Positions 1-9,645 of a stretch of 64,000 nt of DNA are shown one piece after another; positions within the stretch are counted from its first letter, which is position 1, and every line of letters starts with the position of its first letter. The DNA comes from a bacterium (GTDB lineage: Bacteria > Zixibacteria > MSB-5A5 > CAIYYT01), in assembly GCA_016708315.1 (NCBI GenBank), contig JADJGC010000025.1:4890-68889 (forward strand). Direction: 5' to 3'. The position numbers were made by a program, and so were the translations under genes. The notes below the pieces were generated by a model that was given only the letters and a program-made list of their open reading frames with translations, had not been told where the DNA came from and searched no databases.

Positions 1-205
1 GTCAATAGGCAGTATATACTGTCCATTCCAAGACGACTTCTTCACATTCAAGCAGAGAAATCGCTTAGCTTAAAGGCTGTTTTTTTGTATTCTTGCCGAT
101 AACATCGAATGCAACTACCACGCTTTGATAAAGCAAGTTGGTTGCTCTTATTGAAAAATCTCCTCGATTGAGGAGCAACGTTAGTCTATGAGAGGTTGAA
201 CATAC

Positions 206-1894
206 ATGGCGAACGAAGAGACTACTCGCCCGTCAAATTTCATCAAGCAGATTGTTGATGAAGATCTTAGGACCGGCAAATTCGAAGGTCGGGTGCATAC
301 CCGTTTCCCCCCGGAACCTAACGGATACCTGCACATCGGGCATGCGAAGTCAATTTGCCTGAATTTCGGTTTGGCAGCAGAATATGGCGGCAAAACGAAT
401 CTGAGAATGGATGATACCAATCCTGAAAAAGAAGAAGACGAGTATGTCAAGGCCATCATTGATGATATCAAATGGCTCGGCTTCGATTGGCAGGATCGTC
501 TGTTCTATGCTTCAGACTACTATGAGCAACTCTTCGATTGGGCGATTAAGCTAATCAAGAAGGGCAAAGCGTTTGTTTGCGATTTGACCGGCGACCAGAT
601 ACGCGAGTATCGCGGCACGTTAACTTCGCCGGGCAAGGAAAGTCCATTTAGGAACCGCTCGGTTGAAGAGAACTTGGATTTGTTCGAGCGGATGCGCAAA
701 GGGGAATTTCCCGACGGCAGCAAAACGCTACGCGCTAAAATTGACATGACATCCGGTAATATAAATATGCGCGACCCTGTCCTTTACAGAATTCTTCGCA
801 GTACACATCACCGCACTGGCGACAAGTGGTGCATCTACCCAATGTACGATTACGCGCATGGACAGTCGGATTCGATGGAGCAGATCACGCACTCGATCTG
901 TACCCTTGAGTTCGAAGACCATCGTCCGCTGTACAATTGGTTCCTCGACGAACTGGAGATTTATCATCCGCAGCAAATCGAATTTGCCCGGCTGAATCTC
1001 ACTTTTACAGTAATGAGCAAACGCAAATTGCTGCAGTTGGTCAAGGAAGGTTTGGTCGGAGGCTGGGACGACCCGCGAATGCCTACGATCTGCGGCATGC
1101 GCCGCCTTGGGTACACGCCCGAAGCGATTCGAGAATTCTGCGATCGAATCGGTGTCGCCAAAGCCGCGAGCACGGTGGACATTGCGTTGCTCGAACACTG
1201 CGTGCGCGAGCACTTAAACAGAATCACTCATCGAGTCATGGCGGTATTGCGCCCACTCAAGGTCGTAATCACCAATTATCCTGAAGGGCAAGTCGAACAG
1301 CTTGAGGCAATCAACAACCCTGAGGATGAATCGGCCGGGACAAGGCTGATTCCATTTTCACGTGAGATCTATATCGAACAGGATGATTTCCGCGAAGATC
1401 CGCCGAAGAAGTATTTCCGTCTTTCACCGGGCGCTGAAGTACGGCTGAAGAATGCCTATATCATAAAGTGCGACGAGGTCATCAAAGATTCAACCGGCAA
1501 TGTTATCGAGTTGCATTGCAGCTATGATCCGGAGACTAAGAGTGGTTCTGCCGGAGAAAGCCGCAAGGTGAAGGGTACACTTCATTGGGTGTCGGCACAA
1601 CATGCGATTCCCGCCGAAGTGCGTTTGTATGACCGGTTGTTCCGCAGCGAGAATCCCGACAATGTACCGGAAGGTCAGGATTGGAAATCGAATCTGAATC
1701 CTGAATCGCTTCAGGTGCTGAATAATGCTTTGGTTGAACCGGCGTTGGCTGGCAGTGAACCGGGAACACGTTATCAATTTATGCGCACGGGTTATTTCTG
1801 CACTGACAAGGATAGCGCTTCCAAACGATTGGTTTTCAATCGGACGGTCGGTCTTCGCGATACCTGGGCAAAGATTGAACAAAAGGAAGGATAG
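206..1894 (+). CDS. glnS: Glutaminyl-tRNA synthetase
   Basis: This 562-residue cytoplasmic class I aminoacyl-tRNA synthetase charges tRNA-Gln with glutamine using ATP. The HIGH signature is visible as PPEPNGYLHIGHAK near residues 36-49, and the KMSKS-equivalent loop as VMSKRKL near residue 270, the form typical of GlnRS rather than GluRS. The C-terminal anticodon-binding beta-barrel region (from about residue 345) is present, and the length is close to the E. coli enzyme (about 554). The ATG is preceded by a purine-rich stretch (GAGAGG). It is the first gene of the window and is followed by a hairpin and a small membrane-protein gene. Its presence implies direct Gln-tRNA charging rather than sole reliance on the GatCAB route. 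Confidence 0.97.
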   Translation: MANEETTRPSNFIKQIVDEDLRTGKFEGRVHTRFPPEPNGYLHIGHAKSICLNFGLAAEYGGKTNLRMDDTNPEKEEDEYVKAIIDDIKWLGFDWQDRLFYASDYYEQLFDWAIKLIKKGKAFVCDLTGDQIREYRGTLTSPGKESPFRNRSVEENLDLFERMRKGEFPDGSKTLRAKIDMTSGNINMRDPVLYRILRSTHHRTGDKWCIYPMYDYAHGQSDSMEQITHSICTLEFEDHRPLYNWFLDELEIYHPQQIEFARLNLTFTVMSKRKLLQLVKEGLVGGWDDPRMPTICGMRRLGYTPEAIREFCDRIGVAKAASTVDIALLEHCVREHLNRITHRVMAVLRPLKVVITNYPEGQVEQLEAINNPEDESAGTRLIPFSREIYIEQDDFREDPPKKYFRLSPGAEVRLKNAYIIKCDEVIKDSTGNVIELHCSYDPETKSGSAGESRKVKGTLHWVSAQHAIPAEVRLYDRLFRSENPDNVPEGQDWKSNLNPESLQVLNNALVEPALAGSEPGTRYQFMRTGYFCTDKDSASKRLVFNRTVGLRDTWAKIEQKEG

Positions 1895-1929
1895 CCGCGA
1901 GGCTCTTTCGAAAACATCGGAGCTTGCAC

Positions 1930-1955
1930 AACGTCCAATAATAATGGACGTTTGC
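1930..1955 (+). terminator. Hairpin after glnS
   Basis: AACGTCCA (1930-1937) and TGGACGTT (1945-1952) form an 8-bp perfect stem with a 7-base loop, followed by only a short run of T. It could be a weak intrinsic terminator for glnS; it lies just before the next start codon, so it could equally affect translation of that gene. Confidence 0.4.
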
Positions 1956-1959
1956 AGCT

Positions 1960-2385
1960 ATGACTTCTCAAGCAAGCATCTTTGACTGGTATTTTCTCCC
2001 GAAGAAATTTGAAGTTAGCGGCGTGCTCTACCGCGCGTTGGGGGTTGGTGTTTTCGGACAAGTAATCCGCGCTACCGCCGGCCGCTTTGTACTTGCGTTA
2101 AGACCACGCAAGGAACTCTACACTTACTTTGTCGCAAATCCTCGCTTGATCGAATCAATCAAAAGAACCGAGCGCTGGTCGCGATTCAACGAGATCGTCC
2201 ATCTGCTGTTCTTGATATTTTGCGTTGCGATGACTGTTGTTTTCGTGCGACGTGGTCAAAGCAGCGGAGGCGTGTTTATGACGTTTTTCGGTTTGTTGAA
2301 TTTGTACCTGACTCTGCTACAAAGATACAATCGCACGAGATTATATCGGATGATTACCCTTAATCAGAAACGAAGTAACCGCTAG
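1960..2385 (+). CDS. Small membrane protein, CrtO-acyltransferase-like
   Basis: This 141-residue protein has a basic amphipathic N-terminal half and two hydrophobic segments (about residues 80-95 and 101-120). The block FEVSGVLYRALGVGVF near the start and the terminal LLQRYNRTRLYRM resemble the glycosyl-4,4'-diaponeurosporenoate acyltransferase (CrtO) family of small membrane proteins, which also place a Glu-x-x-His pair before the hydrophobic part (here EIVH). Family assignment is by pattern recognition only and no carotenoid genes lie nearby. It is followed by a convergent gene for oligoendopeptidase F with an inverted repeat (CGGGCA/TGCCCG, about 2390-2415) between them. A hypothetical membrane protein is the fallback call. 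Confidence 0.6.
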   Translation: MTSQASIFDWYFLPKKFEVSGVLYRALGVGVFGQVIRATAGRFVLALRPRKELYTYFVANPRLIESIKRTERWSRFNEIVHLLFLIFCVAMTVVFVRRGQSSGGVFMTFFGLLNLYLTLLQRYNRTRLYRMITLNQKRSNR

Positions 2386-2421
2386 ATCTAGACCGGGCAA
2401 GACTCCCCTGCCCGATTCGTG

Positions 2422-4302
2422 CTACTTGACCAGCAAAGCTTCCAGTTCATCAACCAAACGTCCGAATAACCGCGCTGTTGCCTCGATGGCGTCGGACTTT
2501 GTCAAGTCGACACCGGCCTCCTGCAAGGTCTCAATCGGATACTTGGATTCGCCGGACTGTAAGAATTTCAGATATGCGACACGCTGCTGTTCGTCGCCCT
2601 TGAGCAGGCGTTCAGCGATCATTGTCGCTGCCGAGTAACTTGTCGCATATTGGTAGACATAGAATGCACGGTAGAAATGCGGAATGCGCAGACAACTTAT
2701 ATCGGAGTACTCTTCGAGAATCATTTCCGGTCCCCAGAATTTCTGGTATATCTTCCGGAAAGTTTGACGAAGTACATCCGCGGAAAGCGGTTTGCCTTCT
2801 TCGACATCCTTGTGAATCTCATACTCAAATTGCGAGTACATCACTTGCGTGAAGAATGTCCCGACAATTTGCTGTATGTAGTAGCTTAACAAGTACGCCT
2901 TCTGCTCTTTTGTCTCGACGCGGTCGAGCATGTAGTGCATCAGTAGTTCTTCGTTGGTCGTGGAAGCTACTTCAGCGGTAAATATCGAGTGGCCGGAATA
3001 AATATACGGCTGGAACTTCTTCGAATAATGCGAGTGCATCGCATGTCCCATCTCATGTGCGAGAGTAAACATGTTGTCGAGCGTATCGTTGTAGTTCATC
3101 AACACATACGGATGCGTCGCGTAGGTGCTCCAAGAATAGGCGCCGCTGCCTTTGCCTTCCGATTCGTATACGTCAACCCAACCGGATTCGAAGGCGGTCT
3201 TGAGGTCCGCGAGATAGTCCTTGCCCAGGGGCCAAAGTCCCTCGAGGATTCGTCGAACCGCATCGTCGTAGGAAATCTTGATCTTTGCATCGGGAACCAG
3301 CGGGACATACATGTCATAGGGTCTGAGTTCGTCAACCCCGAGTACTTTCTTGCGCAACGCCGCATAACGGTGCAATACACCGACATGCGCGTCGACGGTT
3401 GTTACCAGATTGCGGTAAGTCTCTTCGGGAATATTGTCTGCATCAAGAGCTGATTCGAGGCAAGTATTGTACTGGCGCGTCTTGGCGTAGAAGAGATCCT
3501 TGTAAACCGACGTGGAGAGTGTTGCTCCAAGCGTGTTGACGAAGCCCTTGTATGCACTGACAAAGACTTCCATCGATTCTTTGCGAACGCGGCGATCCTT
3601 GGACTCAAGGAGGTCGTAGTAACGCTGTTTTGTCATGGCGACCTTCTCGCCTTTTTCGTCGGTGACATCGCCAAACTTGATGTCGGCATCATCAATCATC
3701 CGGAAAATTTGCGACGGCCCGCGGCTGACATTTCCAACCAGCGCCAGAATACGCTCTTCTTCCGGCGAAAGTATATGGTCCTTCATCCGGCGCATTTCAT
3801 CGAGATGGTGATCATAAAGGCGTAGTTGAGGGCACTCAGATTTCATCTGCTCCAACCTGTCGTCATCTATTGCCATGATCTCGGGCGTAATGAACGAACC
3901 GGCCTCGGCGAAGACTGTTGAAAGCGCCGCTATCTCGTCAGTCATTGCTTGATACTGACTATTGCGATTGTCTTCATCGAGTTTCAGATGTGCATAAATG
4001 TAGAGCTTATAGAACAAGATTGATGCGGTATCGCGATGGTCGAAGCACTCAAACAGAACCTGACCAGACGAAGCGAGCCGATTCTGAAATGTGGCGACTT
4101 TGGGCAACATATCCTTGACCTTAACCAGATCGCCGCGCCACTCATCGGCTGACGTATAGATATGCTCCAGCTGCCACTTGTATTTCTCAGCAATTTCGCC
4201 TCGCTGACGAACGCCACCGGACTTTGCTGGTGCGGCAACTTCCATAGCGAGCGCTAACCCAGCTCTGAAAATATCATTGATGTCCGACTTCAGATGATGC
4301 AT
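2422..4302 (-). CDS. pepF: Oligoendopeptidase F (M3 family)
   Basis: This cytoplasmic zinc metallopeptidase of about 626 residues degrades oligopeptides. The M3 catalytic motif is visible as TLAHEMGHAMHSHY (HExxH) in the C-terminal third, followed at the expected distance by the third-ligand region with FTAEVASTTNEE. The start at 4302 is chosen over the longer reading from 4323 because AAAGGA sits about seven bases upstream of this ATG. The length matches PepF proteins (about 600). It stands alone between convergent neighbours, and a terminator-like hairpin separates it from secF upstream. Confidence 0.95.
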   Translation of the reverse strand: MHHLKSDINDIFRAGLALAMEVAAPAKSGGVRQRGEIAEKYKWQLEHIYTSADEWRGDLVKVKDMLPKVATFQNRLASSGQVLFECFDHRDTASILFYKLYIYAHLKLDEDNRNSQYQAMTDEIAALSTVFAEAGSFITPEIMAIDDDRLEQMKSECPQLRLYDHHLDEMRRMKDHILSPEEERILALVGNVSRGPSQIFRMIDDADIKFGDVTDEKGEKVAMTKQRYYDLLESKDRRVRKESMEVFVSAYKGFVNTLGATLSTSVYKDLFYAKTRQYNTCLESALDADNIPEETYRNLVTTVDAHVGVLHRYAALRKKVLGVDELRPYDMYVPLVPDAKIKISYDDAVRRILEGLWPLGKDYLADLKTAFESGWVDVYESEGKGSGAYSWSTYATHPYVLMNYNDTLDNMFTLAHEMGHAMHSHYSKKFQPYIYSGHSIFTAEVASTTNEELLMHYMLDRVETKEQKAYLLSYYIQQIVGTFFTQVMYSQFEYEIHKDVEEGKPLSADVLRQTFRKIYQKFWGPEMILEEYSDISCLRIPHFYRAFYVYQYATSYSAATMIAERLLKGDEQQRVAYLKFLQSGESKYPIETLQEAGVDLTKSDAIEATARLFGRLVDELEALLVK

Positions 4303-4387
4303 CGCGTTTCCTTTCCTGACCAAAACAATCTAACTGGTCCCAATTTAGGAAAACAGCGGCGCTGTGCCAAGTGTTTCCTGATCGCAA

Positions 4388-4417
4388 CAAAAAGGGCGTC
4401 CTGAAGAGGACACCCTT
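4388..4417 (-). terminator. Intrinsic terminator of secDF
   Basis: The arms AAGGGCGTCCT (4392-4402) and AGGACACCCTT (4407-4417) form an 11-bp stem with one mismatch and a 4-base loop. Read on the minus strand, the hairpin is followed by a T-rich run, so it fits rho-independent termination of the secD-secF transcript, which ends at 4445. Confidence 0.75.
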
Positions 4418-4444
4418 ATCGAATCAAAAAGTATAGCCGACTGG

Positions 4445-5368
4445 TTATTTGAATCGCTTTGGTGAGCGAAGTTCCCACTCAGCTACAAGTGTCGAAGCGA
4501 CGAAAATCGATGAGTAAGTACCAATCAACAATCCAAATGCCAGCGCGAGGGCAAAGTCGCGAACAACCGGCCCACAGACGAAGAGAATCACCAAAATACA
4601 GATGATGGCGTTCAACTGCGTCACCAAGGTGCGTGAAAGCACCTGATTAATCGACAGGTTGATTGCATCGACGAAGTCGCCCTTCTTGCGAAACATCTTA
4701 AGGTTCTCGCGAATTCGGTCAAAGACCACGACCTTGTCCTGCAAGGAGTAACCAATCAGCGTAAGAAGTGCCGAAAGAACCAGCAGTGAGATTTCGCGCT
4801 GTAAGATGAACATTATCCCAAGGACCGCCAACACGTCATGGAACGTCGATATGATTGCCGCCACCGAAAAGCGGAAGTCGAAGCGAATCATGATGTAGAT
4901 CAAGATGCCGATCAGGGCTATGATCATTGCAACACCGGCTTGGCGCTGAAGCTCTTTGCCAATCGTCGGCCCGACTTCTTGAACCGAGTCGAGTGTGAAA
5001 CGGTTTGTCGGAAATTCACGCTCAAAAACTGAGATGATCTTGTGTGCTTCAGTTTCTTCGCCACTACCGCTTGTCGCGATGCCGACGCGCACCAGGAACA
5101 TATTCTGAACTGAGCCAAAGACCTGCTGAATGCTGGCGTCCTGATAACCGTCCTTTGCGAGTGCGGAACGCACGTCACCGACCGAGACGGGTTGGTCGAA
5201 GTTGCCGCGAATCATCGTTCCACCGGAGAAGTCGATCGACAGATCGGCTTGCCCTAAGAAAATGATTGCCAAAGAGACAATTCCGAGAATCACCAGAATA
5301 CCGGAAAGCACGTAGGCGTACTTGCGTTTTCCGATGAAATCTATCTTAGTCTGACCAATTAACTGCAT
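4445..5368 (-). CDS. secF: Protein translocase subunit SecF
   Basis: This 307-residue inner-membrane subunit of SecDF uses the proton gradient to assist the late stage of Sec protein export. There is one N-terminal transmembrane helix, a periplasmic domain with the typical IDFSGGTMI segment, then five C-terminal helices. The conserved VVFDRIREN motif lies between the helices, as in SecF. The gene follows secD with a 15-base gap and the same orientation, so the two are one transcription unit ended by the hairpin at 4388-4417. Confidence 0.97.
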   Translation of the reverse strand: MQLIGQTKIDFIGKRKYAYVLSGILVILGIVSLAIIFLGQADLSIDFSGGTMIRGNFDQPVSVGDVRSALAKDGYQDASIQQVFGSVQNMFLVRVGIATSGSGEETEAHKIISVFEREFPTNRFTLDSVQEVGPTIGKELQRQAGVAMIIALIGILIYIMIRFDFRFSVAAIISTFHDVLAVLGIMFILQREISLLVLSALLTLIGYSLQDKVVVFDRIRENLKMFRKKGDFVDAINLSINQVLSRTLVTQLNAIICILVILFVCGPVVRDFALALAFGLLIGTYSSIFVASTLVAEWELRSPKRFK

Positions 5369-5383
5369 TTCTCAAATCTCCAA

Positions 5384-7024
5384 CTATATGCTTAGTTTAG
5401 CTGCGCCCTTGCGCAGGTTGAATGCGAGTTTACCGATGACGAGAGCGGTATAGAGTGATACCATAATACCGACACCCAATGTGACCGCAAATCCTTTGAC
5501 CGTTCCACTACCGAAGTAATAGAGTACGCCGGCAGCGATCAGGTTCGTGATATTGCTGTCAATAATCGGAACTGAAGCCCGCGAGTAACCCGCATCGATA
5601 GCAGCTTTGACCGTTTTTCCGGCACGAACTTCGTCGCGGATACGCTCGAAAATCAGCACGGAAGAATCTACGGCCAAACCCATCGTCAAGATGATTCCAG
5701 CGATGCCGGGAAGCGTCAAAGTCGCTCCCAGACCGGCCATCACAGCCATCAGGAAGAACACGTTAGTAATCAAGACCAGATTAGCAATGATGCCGGAGGT
5801 CCGATAGTAGATAAGCATAAACACAACAATCAGCACCAAGGCGACACTGAGGCCGAGCTTGCCGGCTTCAATGGAGTCTTTTCCAAGCGTCGGACCAATG
5901 ACATTGTTCTCTACGATTTTAACCGGCGCCGGAAGTGCACCAGCGCGAAGAATCGTGGCAAGGTCCTTTGCATCAAAGAATGTCGCCGTACCGCCGAGCG
6001 TGATTTGACCTTTGTCGCGAATCTTGGAACGAATATTCGGAGCCGATTCGACCTTGCCGTCGAGCAAGATTGCCAGCGGCTTGCCGATATTTGGACCGGT
6101 TACGCGACCAAACATTTCGCCGCCTTCACGATCAAACACGAAGTCGACGACCGGTTTGTGGAATTGATCATAGTTGGGATTGGCGTCGGTCAAATGAGTA
6201 CCGCTCATTTCGACCTTCTTCTTCAGGAGATAAAGCGGGCGAATTCTTTGGCCATTGACCAGTTCGCTGCGAGTACTCCAGGCAAATTCGACATCGGGAG
6301 GAATCACCGCCTTAATAGACGGATTTTCGAGAATTCGGTCAACCGTGTTGAAATCGCTTTCAGCGACGGCGTAGAACGGTCCTGCATAACTGATGTATTG
6401 CGACAAACCAGTGGCGTCGGAGTCGTCAATATCGGCAAAAGCATTCGCGGAGTCGGCCGTTTTGGTGGTATCACCGAAGGGATCTACGAATGGATTGGCT
6501 GATGTATCGGCAGGTGTTGTGGAGGATTCTCCGCCTTCGATCTTTGCCGCTATTGGATCGAGACGCTTCACCAGCATTTCGCTGTTTTCAGGGCTTTCAA
6601 CGATCTTAAACTCGAGTAAAGCCGTCTTTCCGATCAGGTTACGGGCGCGTTCCGGATCTTGAAGAGCCGGCAGCTCAACCACGATACGATTGTCGCCTTG
6701 GGCCTGAATAACCGGTTCAGCAACGCCAAACTCGTCGACGCGGTTGCGAATGATCTCAAGAGCGCGTTCGCGAGCATCTTTGCCGGCATTTTCGTCTAGT
6801 TGTGATTTATCAACTTCCAGCACGACACGCATGCCGCCTTGAAGGTCGAGTCCCAGTTTCAGCGCTTTCTTTTGGAGTGCGGCAAATCCATCCGGATCGC
6901 TCGTTCTCATTGTTTCCCGCGCAGAATCACTCATCGTGAAATACTGGTAGGTGGGCCAGAGATAAAAGATAGCAGCTGCGATTAGAAGAATCGTCAATAC
7001 TACCTTCCAGGTATCGCCTTTCAT
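5384..7024 (-). CDS. secD: Protein translocase subunit SecD
   Basis: This 546-residue inner-membrane subunit partners SecF in the SecDF complex. It begins with a single membrane helix (about residues 7-25), contains the LGLDLQGGMRVVLEV segment diagnostic of SecD and a large periplasmic region, and ends with a five-helix resistance-nodulation-division-like block including AVDSSVLIFERIRDE, where the first Asp is the conserved proton-path residue. The periplasmic domain carries a Ser/Thr/Asp-rich, probably disordered insert near residues 160-200. The gene directly precedes secF; no yajC is seen upstream. Confidence 0.97.
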   Translation of the reverse strand: MKGDTWKVVLTILLIAAAIFYLWPTYQYFTMSDSARETMRTSDPDGFAALQKKALKLGLDLQGGMRVVLEVDKSQLDENAGKDARERALEIIRNRVDEFGVAEPVIQAQGDNRIVVELPALQDPERARNLIGKTALLEFKIVESPENSEMLVKRLDPIAAKIEGGESSTTPADTSANPFVDPFGDTTKTADSANAFADIDDSDATGLSQYISYAGPFYAVAESDFNTVDRILENPSIKAVIPPDVEFAWSTRSELVNGQRIRPLYLLKKKVEMSGTHLTDANPNYDQFHKPVVDFVFDREGGEMFGRVTGPNIGKPLAILLDGKVESAPNIRSKIRDKGQITLGGTATFFDAKDLATILRAGALPAPVKIVENNVIGPTLGKDSIEAGKLGLSVALVLIVVFMLIYYRTSGIIANLVLITNVFFLMAVMAGLGATLTLPGIAGIILTMGLAVDSSVLIFERIRDEVRAGKTVKAAIDAGYSRASVPIIDSNITNLIAAGVLYYFGSGTVKGFAVTLGVGIMVSLYTALVIGKLAFNLRKGAAKLSI

Positions 7025-7201
7025 ATTAAGGAATATCCTCCGTCGTTAATACAGATGAACCCAAACGAGGTCTTAGACAATTAGTCGCGTAATATACGAA
7101 CAAGGAGTTGAGAGTCAACAGGTATTTGCCCTATCGGCTGAGTGGAATCTGCACAGCCTTCGAACCGATCGACATCGCGCAAGTTGTTTGCTTTTGGAGA
7201 G

Positions 7202-7705
7202 TTATTGGAGGCGTTTCTGGAGTTGACCGCGCAGAGCGAATGAAGCGCCATCGATTGCCCGAGAGACGGCAAGTATGCCATTAAGATGGTCTATTTCGTG
7301 CTGTAAGAGCTCGGAAAGGTCATCATTGATGTCTTCTTGCCGCTCTGTCCAATTGCGGTCGCGGTATGTCACTCGACAGCTACGGTGGCGACGAACTCTC
7401 ACAAACAGATCAGGAAACGACATACAATCGTCCCAAAGCTCGAAAGTCTCCGAACTCAGTTGATCAAGAACTGGATTGAAAAATACTCTTGGTTCGGAGA
7501 TGTGCATATATACGAGTCGTTTCATGACTCCGATTTGCGGCGCAGCTATGGCGCGACCGGCATTATAGCGACGGCGAAAATCAAACAACGTGTCGTGAAG
7601 ATCCTGGATGGCCGGACCCAACGATTCGAGTTCGTCGCGGTGAACCTCATCACACGATTGGAGCAAAAGCGGATTGCCAAGCAAGAGTATTTCGCGGACA
7701 GCCAT
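7202..7705 (-). CDS. Peptide deformylase family protein with altered motif 2
   Basis: This 167-residue protein has the three deformylase blocks in order. Motif 1 reads GRAIAAPQIG (family GxGxAAPQ), motif 3 reads LLQHEIDHLNG (HExxH metal site), but motif 2 reads DDCMSFPD in place of EGCLS. The metal-ligand Cys and both His are kept, so metal binding is possible, while the Glu-Gly before the Cys is replaced by Asp-Asp. Canonical deformylases remove the formyl group from nascent peptides; this copy may be a secondary or specialised enzyme, with the housekeeping def elsewhere. It lies between secD and a dehydrogenase-like lipoprotein gene, all on the same strand. Confidence 0.85.
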   Translation of the reverse strand: MAVREILLLGNPLLLQSCDEVHRDELESLGPAIQDLHDTLFDFRRRYNAGRAIAAPQIGVMKRLVYMHISEPRVFFNPVLDQLSSETFELWDDCMSFPDLFVRVRRHRSCRVTYRDRNWTERQEDINDDLSELLQHEIDHLNGILAVSRAIDGASFALRGQLQKRLQ

Positions 7706-7710
7706 TTGGA

Positions 7711-8868
7711 TTACTTGGAATAGGTGATCCGGTAAATCTTATCGCCGTGATCATCGGATATCAACAACGAACCATCGGCAAGTTGTTCGATATCCACCGG
7801 GCGACCGGTTGGACCGGAAGACGTCAGCCACCCTTCGGCAAAGACTTCGTAGCCGACCGATTTGTTGCCTTCAAGCCGAACTGTCATGACTCGGTAACCG
7901 ATCGGCTTGCTGCGATTCCATGAACCGTGTTCGGCAATGAAAATTCGATTCTTGTATTCGGAGGGAAACATTGACCCTGTGTAGAAGCGCATTCCCAAAG
8001 ACGCAACATGAGGTCCCAATCGCTGGACAGGCGGGATATACATCAAGCAGTTCTTGCCCTCTCCCTCTTCGGGATCCAGAATCGTGCCGGCGTGGCAGTA
8101 CGGGAAGCCAAAGTGCATTCCTTGTTGCGGGGCATGATTTAGCTCATCTGGTGGAATGTCGTCGCCGAGCATATCCCGGCCATTGTCCGTGAACCAGAGT
8201 TCCTTGGTCAGCGGATGCCAATCGAAACCAACGGTGTTGCGGATGCCGCGCGCGAATACCTCAAGGCCGCTGCCATCGATGTTCATGCGCATAATGGTAG
8301 CGTAGCGCTGGTCCTCGCGTTCGCACACGTTGCAAGGAGCACCGACCGGGATGTAGAGTTTTCCGTCCGGACCGAAGCGAATGAATTTCCAACCGTGCCA
8401 GGTATCGGAAGGAAATGCGCTTGTGACAACTACCGGCTCTGGAGGATTGGCGAGATTCGATTCAATATTATCAAAGCGCAAGACACGGTTAACCTCTGCG
8501 ACATAGAGCGAGCCATTGCGAAACGCCACTCCGTTTGGCATAAACAGCCCTGAGGCAATTGTGAATTTTTCGTCGGCGCGAAAGTCGCGGTTGGTATCGC
8601 GGAGAGCATAGACTTTGTCTTCTCGTGTCGAGACAAAGAGAATTCCTTCGCTTCCCTGTGCAAACGAACGCGCACCTTCCACTCCATCGGCATAGATGCT
8701 AATCTTGAATCCGGGCGGGAGCTTAATACTTGCGAGGTCGCCTGTCGGGCTGTTCGTGTTTTGTGAACAAGCCAGTGAAGTTGTGAGCAAAGAAACTAAG
8801 ATAAGAGCGACTAAGCTCCTGCGAAACTCATGAGTAGATATTGTCATACCTTTCATTATACGTTTCAC
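7711..8868 (-). CDS. Sorbosone/glucose dehydrogenase-like beta-propeller lipoprotein
   Basis: This protein of about 385 residues (378 from the internal Met at 8847) has a lipoprotein signal peptide ending TTSLAC, so it is predicted to be anchored in the envelope. The body is a six-bladed beta-propeller of the PQQ-dependent sugar (glucose/sorbosone) dehydrogenase family, recognised from LPPGFKISIYADG near the start, VGAPCNVC, and the stretch GIRNTVGFDWHP...LWFTDNGRD. Members oxidise aldose sugars with PQQ when the cofactor is available; no PQQ biosynthesis genes are in view, so activity is inferred. It ends 6 bases before the deformylase-family gene. Confidence 0.85.
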   Translation of the reverse strand: MKRIMKGMTISTHEFRRSLVALILVSLLTTSLACSQNTNSPTGDLASIKLPPGFKISIYADGVEGARSFAQGSEGILFVSTREDKVYALRDTNRDFRADEKFTIASGLFMPNGVAFRNGSLYVAEVNRVLRFDNIESNLANPPEPVVVTSAFPSDTWHGWKFIRFGPDGKLYIPVGAPCNVCEREDQRYATIMRMNIDGSGLEVFARGIRNTVGFDWHPLTKELWFTDNGRDMLGDDIPPDELNHAPQQGMHFGFPYCHAGTILDPEEGEGKNCLMYIPPVQRLGPHVASLGMRFYTGSMFPSEYKNRIFIAEHGSWNRSKPIGYRVMTVRLEGNKSVGYEVFAEGWLTSSGPTGRPVDIEQLADGSLLISDDHGDKIYRITYSK

Positions 8869-8886
8869 GAACTCGATTTGTCGCGA

Positions 8887-9645
8887 TCAAGGTTTGAGGT
8901 AGTCGAGTATTTGATAGTGAATCTCTCCATTGCTTGCAAGGAGATTGGTGCTGTCAATTCCGATTTGGTCTCCTGAGAAGTCGGTGCATTTGCCACCTGC
9001 CGCTTCAATTATCGCAACCAGGGCGGCTATGTCCCAAATGTGGATCATGGATTGCACAACTGCTTCAAGCCGGCCGGTGGCAACCAAATGGAACGGATAG
9101 CAATCACCAAAGGCACGGACGCGATCGATTGAACTAAAGAGATTGAACAAGTTTGCCTGTGGAATGTACTCCGGCCAGCGATTGAGGCCCGCAAAGGAAA
9201 TGGCCGATTGAGCCAGCTCTGAGATATCACTCACTCGAACAGACTTGCCGTTTAAGAATGCCTCTCCATTCGCAGCATAAAGCAACTCGCCTATTGCCGG
9301 CATACTTGAAACGCCGACAATCAACTTGTCCTTGTGCATCAGGGCGATCTGAGTCCCGAACAGCGGGATGTTTCGGATGAAGTTCTTGGTACCGTCAATT
9401 GGGTCGATTATCCAGACATAGTCGCTTGAATTCGACGACTTGCCAGTTTCTTCGCCAAGAAACCCATGATCGGGAAAGTCGGCTTTGATTGTCGCGATAA
9501 TCACCCGTTCGGTTTCACGGTCGGCAACAGTGACCGGTGATTGATCAGGCTTGATTTCAACGGCGACATCGTTGCGGAAGTACTTCATTGAAATCTCGTC
9601 TGCACAGCTAGCAGCAAGGAGTGCAGTCTTGAGAAATTCACTCAT
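8887..9645 (-). CDS. Inositol monophosphatase-family phosphatase
   Basis: This 252-residue soluble metal-dependent phosphatase shows the family signatures: LGEETG (metal-binding Glu), WIIDPIDGTKNFI (the DPxDGT metal site) and IWDIAALVAIIEAAGG (motif WDxAA). Similar proteins act on inositol-1-phosphate or on histidinol phosphate (HisN type); the substrate cannot be read here. The start at 9645 is chosen because GGAG lies seven bases upstream; an upstream Met at 9675 is less likely. Its start overlaps the 3' end of the flavoprotein gene by a few bases, suggesting translational coupling. Confidence 0.9.
   Translation of the reverse strand: MSEFLKTALLAASCADEISMKYFRNDVAVEIKPDQSPVTVADRETERVIIATIKADFPDHGFLGEETGKSSNSSDYVWIIDPIDGTKNFIRNIPLFGTQIALMHKDKLIVGVSSMPAIGELLYAANGEAFLNGKSVRVSDISELAQSAISFAGLNRWPEYIPQANLFNLFSSIDRVRAFGDCYPFHLVATGRLEAVVQSMIHIWDIAALVAIIEAAGGKCTDFSGDQIGIDSTNLLASNGEIHYQILDYLKP

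Noticed and set aside
728..1213. 161-residue minus-strand frame inside glnS
   Set aside because: It lies fully within a well-supported gene and has no recognisable features.
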